Below, piece by piece: positions 57,470 to 64,000 of a stretch of DNA of 64,000 nt. Numbering within the stretch: the stretch's first letter is position 1; every line of letters begins with the position of its first letter. Under the pieces are notes generated by a model. That model ran no database searches. It was not told where the DNA came from and was given only the letters and a program-made list of their open reading frames with translations. The position numbers and the translations under genes were made by a program. The stretch spans positions 372,001-436,000 of the forward strand of contig JALUTQ010000046.1 of assembly GCA_032718865.1 (NCBI GenBank), written 5' to 3'. Source of the stretch: Tilletia caries. Taxonomy: Eukaryota > Basidiomycota > Exobasidiomycetes > Tilletiales > Tilletiaceae.

Positions 57470-58615
57470 TTAGAGGATGAGCATGCGGAGCAGGAGGACG
57501 CCGATGAGGAGGGTCAGAGCGGCGATGCATCGATCGACCAGGGCCAGCTGGCCAGATGCTGCGGGTGGCGTAGCAGCAGCAGCGACGACGGCATTGGCAT
57601 TGGCAGCGGGTACTGCTGCTGCTGCTGCTGCTGCTGGGGGCGACGCTGGCAAGGCCTGTCTGCGTCCCTCGGGCCCGTTCGTACTGACATCGTTACGAGG
57701 GCCGGAGGACGACGACGTCGACAGGCGTGTGAGAGCGACAGGGGGAACCTCACGGACAGCATGCAACGACGGAGCGGTGGTAGCATCACTCCGCTCGGCG
57801 GAGGCCCGATGGGTGGTACGGATGACTTGGTGTGGGGTGATCTCGGAGTGGATCATCTGCGGGGTGGACGTGCCGGAGTGGTCCGGTGAGGCTCGCTCCT
57901 CTTCCGAGATGGAGAGGGTGGTGGAGTTGGACGGGGTGAGGAGCGCTGTGGTCCTCGTTGCTGCTATGGAGGAAGAGGAGAGGATGGGGGAGGAGTCGGT
58001 CTCCTGGCTTTTGGCGGCGACCTGCTCCGCCTTGCGCGTCTCGGCATCGGCATCGACGGAGAGTCCCTCGGGCAGGGCGCTCGGCTGACTCTCACTCGAC
58101 TCAGGACGGGTTGCGGAGCCAAGGATGCCAGCACAGGTGTCCCCGCAGGTCGGGCATGCCCAGTCTTTACTCTTCATGGCCAGCCGGATCCGTTCGTGCT
58201 CCGGGTAATCGAGTGCGCCGATGCCAATGGCGGCCTTAGCGCGTGCAGCCATGAGACTCTGCATGCCGAGGAGGGCGGTGCGGATCCCCCACGCGGGCTG
58301 CCACATCTCCTCGTGGTATCCGGTGAAGGAGAGACAGATCTTCTTGTTGAGTTCCCAGCGCCCGTTCGGGGTGAGGAGCATGAGGTTCGGCGGGCGGAAG
58401 GGGTACTCGGGCGGGAGGAGGATGCGTCCGTGGTAGAGGCCGTGCTGGAACTCGGTGTCGGTGGGCCCGCGGAGGGTGAAGTGCCACTCGAAGATGTTGT
58501 CCTCGAGCGGCTGGGCCTTGTACTCGTGGGAGGGGTCGCGTGCGAGCTCGTTTGCCTCGGAGAGGATGCGCTTGACGGCGGAGGACTTGCGGTTGTGGGA
58601 GTGTGTCGTCGCCAT
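57470..58615 (-). CDS. Ubc6/UBE2J-type ER-anchored ubiquitin-conjugating enzyme
   Basis: A single exon of 381 residues. The UBC fold is N-terminal (residues 10-165): AVKRILSEANELARDP, FEWHFTLRGPTDTEFQHGLY, and YPFRPPNLMLLTPNGRWELN. The catalytic Cys is at 94 in KKICLSFTGYHEEMW, a context typical of the Ubc6/UBE2J branch, which lacks the HPN motif. A long Ser/Thr-rich linker follows, and then a C-terminal tail anchor LVDRCIAALTLLIGVLLLRM. Such enzymes sit on the ER surface and ubiquitinate ERAD substrates with Doa10/Hrd1-type ligases. An Ala/Asn run lies before the anchor. It is divergent from the CTLH gene. Confidence 0.92.
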   Translation of the reverse strand: MATTHSHNRKSSAVKRILSEANELARDPSHEYKAQPLEDNIFEWHFTLRGPTDTEFQHGLYHGRILLPPEYPFRPPNLMLLTPNGRWELNKKICLSFTGYHEEMWQPAWGIRTALLGMQSLMAARAKAAIGIGALDYPEHERIRLAMKSKDWACPTCGDTCAGILGSATRPESSESQPSALPEGLSVDADAETRKAEQVAAKSQETDSSPILSSSSIAATRTTALLTPSNSTTLSISEEERASPDHSGTSTPQMIHSEITPHQVIRTTHRASAERSDATTAPSLHAVREVPPVALTRLSTSSSSGPRNDVSTNGPEGRRQALPASPPAAAAAAAVPAANANAVVAAAATPPAASGQLALVDRCIAALTLLIGVLLLRMLIL

Positions 58616-58633
58616 TGTCGTCGTCGTCGTCAG

Positions 58634-58673
58634 CGAGGTCGAGGTCGAGGTCGAGGTCGAGGTCGAGGTCGAG
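58634..58673. repeat. (GAGGTC)n hexamer repeat upstream of the UBC6-like gene
   Basis: About six and a half pure units start 19 bp upstream of the ATG at 58615, so they lie in the presumed 5' leader. Confidence 0.85.
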
Positions 58674-58889
58674 CTGGTGGATGAGGTCGACGTGGAAGTG
58701 AGGAGGTGGTGGTTGCAGTTGCAGGTGGAGGCGGGGCAGAGTCACGTGAGAGGAGATGGATGCTGATTATGTAATGGTGACACATTCAGCGACTGCTCCC
58801 CAATCCCTATCGGTCGGTCTCAGACATCAGGATGGGCCAGCTGTTGACTTGACGCTTGACCTTGACCACCATCTGCCCATCGCTCATCG

Positions 58890-58951
58890 CTCTTTCACTC
58901 ACTCACTCACTCACTCACTCACTCACTCACTCACTCACTCACTCACTCACT
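58890..58951. repeat. (TCAC)n microsatellite
   Basis: About fifteen TCAC units end roughly 10 bp before the ATG of the CTLH gene. Confidence 0.9.
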
Positions 58952-58961
58952 CTCTGCAAGG

Positions 58962-60652
58962 ATGTCGATGCGCGCACCCGCTTCTACCTCGCAGCAGCAG
59001 CAGCAGCAGCAGCAGCGCAGCGCAGTCCCACAGCCATCAACAGTCGAGGATCTCAGCTCACCACTCACGCTCAGGCAGCTCGTGCTCAACTACCTGCTCC
59101 ACTACTCCTACGTAGAGACCGCAACCGCATTCGCACACGACATCAACACCACAACCACCTCACACTCACACTCACACTCCTCCACACCCACAGCACCCAC
59201 CGAGCTCGAGTCAACAGAGCTAGACCTGCTCGCCGTCCGGAAACAGGTCAGGGACGCAATCCTCAACGGAGAGATCGAGCTCGCAATCAACATCATCAAC
59301 AACCACTTCCCCACCGTCCTCGCAGCAGATCCCAGCAGCCAGCACCAGCAGCGCACTCCACCATCTCGAACTCAACACCCTGTCCCAACAGAAACCGCTG
59401 CCAACGCACCCACCCTGCCCGACAACCCAACCTCGCTCGACCCAGCCCATCTCTCCCTGAACCTGCAGATCCAGAACTTCATAGAATCCGTACGACGCGC
59501 CTCTGCACCCGGTTCTCGCAGTCGCTGGGAGTCCTCAACAAATCAACAGCAGAAGCAGCCCGTGCGCTCATCACAACAACATCAACACCAGCAGGCCATG
59601 TCGTCCTCTATTCATTCCCTTGCGTCCAACTCGTCTTGCGCGTCGGCTTCGACGGCGCTCTCCCGGCCTACGTCGCCTGCGTTGTCCTCGGTCTCGTCGA
59701 GTGCGTCGGGCTCGATATCTCATCAGCCTTCCGTTGCGGCTGTCGCAGCAGCAGCAGCAGCAGCCTCATCATCCTCCACCGCTGCAGGGCCCTCGTCTTC
59801 CACCTCCAATGGGGCGAATACAGCGTCCAATGGAGGAGCCCCATCCCATCGCAAACAGGGGAAATCAGCAGCGCGCTCTTCCCACGTACCCGCTCACAAC
59901 CACCACCACCACAAGCACCAGAACTCCAGCAGTCCGGCCTCGTCATCGCACCACCACCACTCGGTAACGACGAGTCTCCACCTGGCCATTGCCCACGCGC
60001 AGTCCCTCTATCGGGCCGTGGACGCGCTGCCGTCGTACTGGCAGGCACTGTATCGGAAGGAGTTGGAGAAGGTCACTTCCTTGCTCGCCTATCCGGAGTT
60101 GGAGGGCAGTCCGGTCAAGCAGCTTTTGCATCCCAATCGGCGAGTGGCCCTGGCGGAGCAGATCAACAGTGCCATCTTGTGTGAGCTTTCCCCCTCCCCC
60201 TCCTCCTAACCATGCAGATTAAAACAAATCTCATCTCCTCCCCTTTTATATCCGCTTCCTCAGTCCGAACCGGTCGACCGAGTCAACCGCTCATCGAGAC
60301 CGCCGCAAGGCAGACTACCTACGTCTGGAACCAGCTCGCAGCAGACCGCATCGCCGTACCCGCCGGACACCCGCTCCTCGCACAGATGAACAGCAATGCC
60401 GCGACGACCGCAAGTACCACCACTTCTTCCATCACTCCGGGCGCGACGTCAGCGTCGGCTGCGGTCGGTTTGATGGGTCATCAGGATAGTGCTACCGCCG
60501 GATTGAGCTCGGCGCTGGCGGCGTTGGTGCAGGCTACGCATTCCGCGGCGGCGGGCTTGGGCACGGGTGGGAGTAGTGGGAGTGCCCATCCTGGTCTTGG
60601 TGCGAAGTCGGATTCGAGACGGAGTGCGGGAGGGTCGAAGGAGACTGGCAAG
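58962..60652 (+). CDS. LisH-CTLH-CRA protein (RanBPM/GID-related), 3' end not resolved
   Basis: Exons 58962-60180 and 60264-60652 are supported; a third exon beyond 60653 is likely because the frame reaches a GT donor after GGSKETGK, followed by a T-rich stretch. The LisH motif is SPLTLRQLVLNYLLHYSYVE, then TATAFAHDI. CTLH is VRKQVRDAILNGEIELAINI, then INNHFPTVL. CRA pieces are LSLNLQIQNFIESVR and, after a 150-residue Ser/His-rich insert, LAIAHAQSLYRAVDALPSYW to LKQLLHPNRR-like text and INSAILFRTGRPSQPLIETA. This is the scaffold of RanBP9/10 and GID-complex subunits, but no SPRY domain lies before LisH, so it is a short RanBPM-like form. The Gln-rich start lies after a (TCAC)n microsatellite. 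Confidence 0.8.
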
Positions 60653-62282
60653 GTGAGTCTCCTTTTTTTTTTTTTTTTTTCTTCCCCCTGCTTTCCCTTA
60701 CCTTTCATAAGAAGGTACCCGGTTGGCTGACTCCACTGTGTTTGATGTGGCTTACCACCGATCGCGTTCGTATGGGAAGGTTCTCCAACCGTGGAATCTG
60801 TCTGCTTTCTTGAACAGTCGATAAGAGAGAGAGAGAGGGCCGCCCCTCCATTTCTGCCCTCGGATCCCCACGATTTTCGGGAACGTTCGTGCTCGGACCT
60901 TCGGGGGGGGGGGGACGGACATCTTTGGCCCCCACCCCCCTTGCACTGGCTGCGGGCGCGGGCGCGGGTGGAGATGGACGATGGGTAACCCCCCTTACGG
61001 ACTTGGGGTGTGTTTACCGCTGTCCAGATTCGTTTTTTTTCGTGCATGCAAAGTTCTTCCTCTGGTCTCCAACTCCCCCTCGTTCCTTGGGGCCCTGTGA
61101 ATGACCCGACTTCACCCAACCCCTGTCCTTCTTTCTCCTTTCAGCGTTTCCACTCCTGTCATTCCCCGCCTCCTCCTCCTGATCTGTTCATGGCCCCTCC
61201 CCCCCTTTCCCAGAGTCCCCCGGCGCGCGCAAACAAAGCTGCGGAAGGTCAAATCGTACGGTGTAACAACATGTATTCAGTCTTAGTCCTCCCTTCTCTC
61301 TCTCTCTCTCGCTCTCCCTTCCCCCCATTTTCTCCTCTTCAAATCCAGTCAGTTGTTCTTTCTGTTGATGTTTATGGGTTCGAGGGGTTGCGGGACGTTC
61401 CTTCCTGTTGCTGGATTTGGAGTTTGGAGGGAAGGTCGTTGGAACATCCTCCCTTCCCTGACGTCCGAAGTCCTGCGGGTAGGCAATTGACCAGACCAAA
61501 AACGTTACACCTGCATGTGTAGGGCGGCTCTAAGGACGTTCCCAGCTTCGCTAAGCTGAGAGCGAACACACAGCAGAAGTGCCAACAGAGTGGGTTCAGT
61601 ATGTACATACGGCGCGCGAACGTTTTTTCTTGCTTTCTCTGGTCCACATACATACATTGGAACTGGCTCTACACTTTAGCTCGCGGACCGAGGACGATGA
61701 TCGTGACCACCTAACCACCACTAGCGATACGGAAGGACTCTTGAACCATCAAGGGCAGCAGGGTCCCAATTTCCGTCATTTGAAAAGGGACGTTACCCCT
61801 CCCCGCTCCGACATTCTGAAGGTGCTCGGGTGAGGATTCAGCTGCCGTCGACAGCGCGTAAACGAAGGTCGAGGCAGCATCAGCAAGGAACGTTTATACA
61901 AAAAAAACGTTCTGCACGCATCTCCGTGAGGGCACCTCGGCTCTTCCCCGCCCTGCCTGTCTGTCTAGCACAGGTCCGGTCCCGGTGAGTAGGTCACTCC
62001 CTTGTTCGGGTCCTCGTGCTGGAAGCGGACTGACCCCCTTTCTTTTCCGCTTGTTTGGCGCACCTGAGAAGCTGGAGAGCAGTCACTGGAACGAAAAAGG
62101 CGAGGTTCTCTCGCATACGATAGCTGGTATATGGTATGTATGGATTCACTCCACCTGGAGAACATTCGTATTTTCCCCCATCTCACCCATCTCACCACAT
62201 CTCTCAGGGCGGCTGGTTTCCGTTGCTGAGCTTCCTCCAGGTGACCTTTCTTTCTCTCGCTCTTGGCGGACTGCATCGCACC
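60653..62282 (+). other. Region holding the unresolved CTLH 3' exon; otherwise non-coding
   Basis: It contains a T run (60663-60681), a G9 run near 60903, CT-rich tracts (61290-61340) and a ctttcag acceptor-like site at 61139-61145 that could start the last CTLH exon. I see no independent gene. Confidence 0.4.
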
Positions 62283-62770
62283 ATGAGGATCTCGGCTGTC
62301 TACCTACTCCTGTTCTGGTCGGCCTCGGCCTCGGCATCAAGTCTGTCCTCGCGTCAAGGTGAGTGGGACACAAGCCCGCTCATCAGCAGAAGGAATCCCC
62401 AGATGTACTGACATTTTACTGCAACGGGGGTGGACGGGGTCCGAAAGTGTTCATCACACAGCCTCCAGCCGACAGACGAAACCTAAACAAGCGGTCAGAC
62501 GAACATCAAGGGAGCGTAGAACGCCTTCACGACCAACCCCGCAGTCCTGAGCTAACGCACCGCCAGCTAACATGGCCGACGACCATCGGAATCGGCATCG
62601 GAGCGACCCTCGGCTTCGGACTCTCCTTCACCGCCCTGTACGCGCATATGTACTACGTGCATGCGCTCGAGAAGGAACATCGACAACATGCTGGGCAGGG
62701 AATGCGGCCTCCTCCTTCGCCCTCGCCCTCGTCCTTGCCGCCACCGTCGCCGTCGCCGGGACATCATTGA
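62283..62770 (+). CDS. Small type I single-pass membrane protein, orphan
   Basis: Two exons (62283-62358 and 62403-62770, intron 44 nt) give 147 residues. The acceptor was chosen because it alone joins the frames. Residues 1-19 form a signal peptide (MRISAVYLLLFWSASASAS). A short extracellular part (about 20-85) has one Cys in VLTFYCNGGGRG. A Gly-rich transmembrane helix follows (TIGIGIGATLGFGLSFTALY, AHMYYV), then a basic HALEKEHRQH. The cytosolic tail is pure Pro/Ser (PPPSPSPSSLPPPSPSP), which could bind SH3 or WW domains. The topology resembles a small sensor or adaptor at the plasma membrane, but no family is recognised. Confidence 0.65.
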
Positions 62771-63982
62771 CTGACTGGCTTTGACAGCTTGTCCCGCCTC
62801 TGGCTCCCATCTTATACAACGACTCCATCTCTAAACATGTGCTGCAATGCTCTGCCGCTCTGTGTCGTATTTTGTGCCCCGTGTATTCCACCAATACATA
62901 CATACGAGCTAGCGGTATACAACCATGGCTGGTGATGTGAGCTCGGAAAAACGCGGACTCCGCTGGAGCTACACGATCGTTGTGCTACGACGCCCAATAT
63001 AATGTCTAATGTATAGACGTTGCATCTCAATGCCGTGCCTCGAGCGTCTGGAAGCATAGAGAAGGCGGAGGAACATCCTTCAATCCAATCCCACGCTCAT
63101 ATATGTACATAGTCGCTGAGTCAAGGATGATTTGACTTTACCACGCAGGACCACCCTGATTTTAATTACGCAGCGTTCAAGGTGGCGGAAGAACGTTAGC
63201 CAGTACTCGATTGATCTGTGACCATAGCTTCGAGGATGAGATCCTCAATCGGGGATTGAGCGCCCGCAATGCTCACAACGAAGTATGTATACTGACCAGC
63301 TCAATCGAAGCTGCGCCCCGAGATTCATGTTCGGCTTCTCGTACGGATGCGCCTGGGAGCTGTATTGGCCCGCTGATGGACCAAGGTGACGAAGCTGCAT
63401 CTGCGCAACGCCAAGTAATACATGTTTGCGAGATGGCAATGCGTTAATGCTTTCTTCCGAAGCAAGTCGGGTCGTTCAGCCTCGTCTTTAAGCAATTGAA
63501 TTGCAAGTCAACCCTATGCATGGGCAATGGGCTGGTACCGCCTAACGGAAGCGTCAACGTTCCGTCGACTGCGCTCGTCTCGGACGGGAACGGAGGTCGA
63601 AAGCGGGCAAGCTCTCATAAGTCATGTAAGGAGCGGCCGTCGGCGGCGAGTTGAGAGCTTCATCTCTCTCCATCGTTTTTCGTTTTTGTTTGTTGCGGTG
63701 ATCGGTGGTTTGTTTGTTGCGGTAATTAGTGCGTTGTCAAATTGCAGCCCGAGCTGCGGTCGTCCGAGCGTCTTCCAAACCGAACATGCTGCCCACATAC
63801 TTATATATGGCCGGATCGCTCCCAGCTTCGTGTGCAAGAGGAATTGGTTGGTATACTCGACAGTCGACACGTCGTGCCCATCACCCCTTTCTTTTCGCTG
63901 ATCCCTACATTCCTACTTCCTCTTATATACTCTCAATCTGTTGAACTCTTCGCGACAGTACCTCAAGCCTCAAGCCTCAAGG
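62771..63982 (+). other. Intergenic region and promoter of the edge gene
   Basis: 1.2 kb without a supported gene. A TATATACT near 63923-63930 and CTCAAGC repeats at 63961-63980 lead into the ATG at 63983. Confidence 0.5.
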
Positions 63983-64000
63983 ATGAAAAGTGCACCTCTC
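63983..64000 (+). CDS. First codons of a probable secreted-protein gene, cut by the window edge
   Basis: ATG starts MKSAPL and runs off the window. The leader directly before it (CTCAAGC repeated) matches that of the secreted-peptide gene at 20419, which also begins with Met-Lys soon after the repeat. I infer a paralogue or co-regulated secreted protein; only six codons are visible. Confidence 0.35.

Noticed and set aside
58890..58951. Regular short repeats considered as a CRISPR array
   Set aside because: It is a pure (TCAC)n microsatellite with no spacers, in a eukaryotic genome.

Overview
This window is nuclear DNA of a filamentous or dimorphic fungus, most likely a basidiomycete. The evidence is intron-dense genes (introns mostly 45-140 nt, GTGAGT-type donors), conserved fungal proteins (QCR8, SUR2, GNA1, YTM1, a SPIN90/Dip1 homologue, a TEA-domain factor) and Ty3/gypsy, Ty1/copia and hAT elements. 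I cannot name the species.

Bases 1-18723 are a nest of transposable elements. A minus-strand Ty1/copia element (5' LTR 18402-18723) is cut inside its reverse transcriptase by a plus-strand Ty3/gypsy element, whose 3' LTR runs from 5496 to 15400. That LTR is split by an 8840-bp hAT transposon (6042-14881) with a perfect 8-bp target duplication. The hAT element carries a transposase gene on the minus strand and, convergent to it, a protein-kinase gene on the plus strand. Three small non-autonomous elements sit inside these layers: a 792-bp hAT-type MITE in the gypsy integrase (2400-3191), a 614-bp MITE with ends like those of the big hAT (6337-6950), and a 569-bp element with TA duplications (11081-11649) in the hAT transposase. 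The last one contains a tRNA-like Pol III unit.

Bases 18724-64000 are a gene-dense euchromatic arm. In order: QCR8 (+), a secreted protein with two Kex2-bounded peptide repeats (+), GNA1 (-), a NEO1-type P4-ATPase (+), tubulin cofactor C (-), YTM1 (+), a secreted histidine phosphatase (-), WRAP73/WDR8 (-), RBM39/CC1-like splicing factor (+), Dip1/SPIN90 (-), a TEA/ATTS transcription factor (-), an IAH1-like GDSL esterase (-), a CHORD-CS cochaperone (+), a disordered orphan (+), sphinganine C4-hydroxylase SUR2 (-), mitochondrial ribosomal protein bS6m (+), a Ubc6/UBE2J-type E2 (-), a LisH-CTLH-CRA protein (+), a small type I membrane protein (+), and the first codons of another secreted protein at the right edge.

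Many genes are head-to-head pairs sharing 230-370 bp: GNA1/NEO1, TBCC/YTM1, WRAP73/RBM39, IAH1/CHORD, SUR2/bS6m and UBC6/CTLH. The genes are mostly unrelated housekeeping functions (respiration, ribosome biogenesis, lipid asymmetry, splicing, actin and microtubule control, ERAD), so this is not a metabolic cluster. Exon boundaries were set by splice signals and reading frame. Each multi-exon model with both ends inside the window sums to a whole number of codons.
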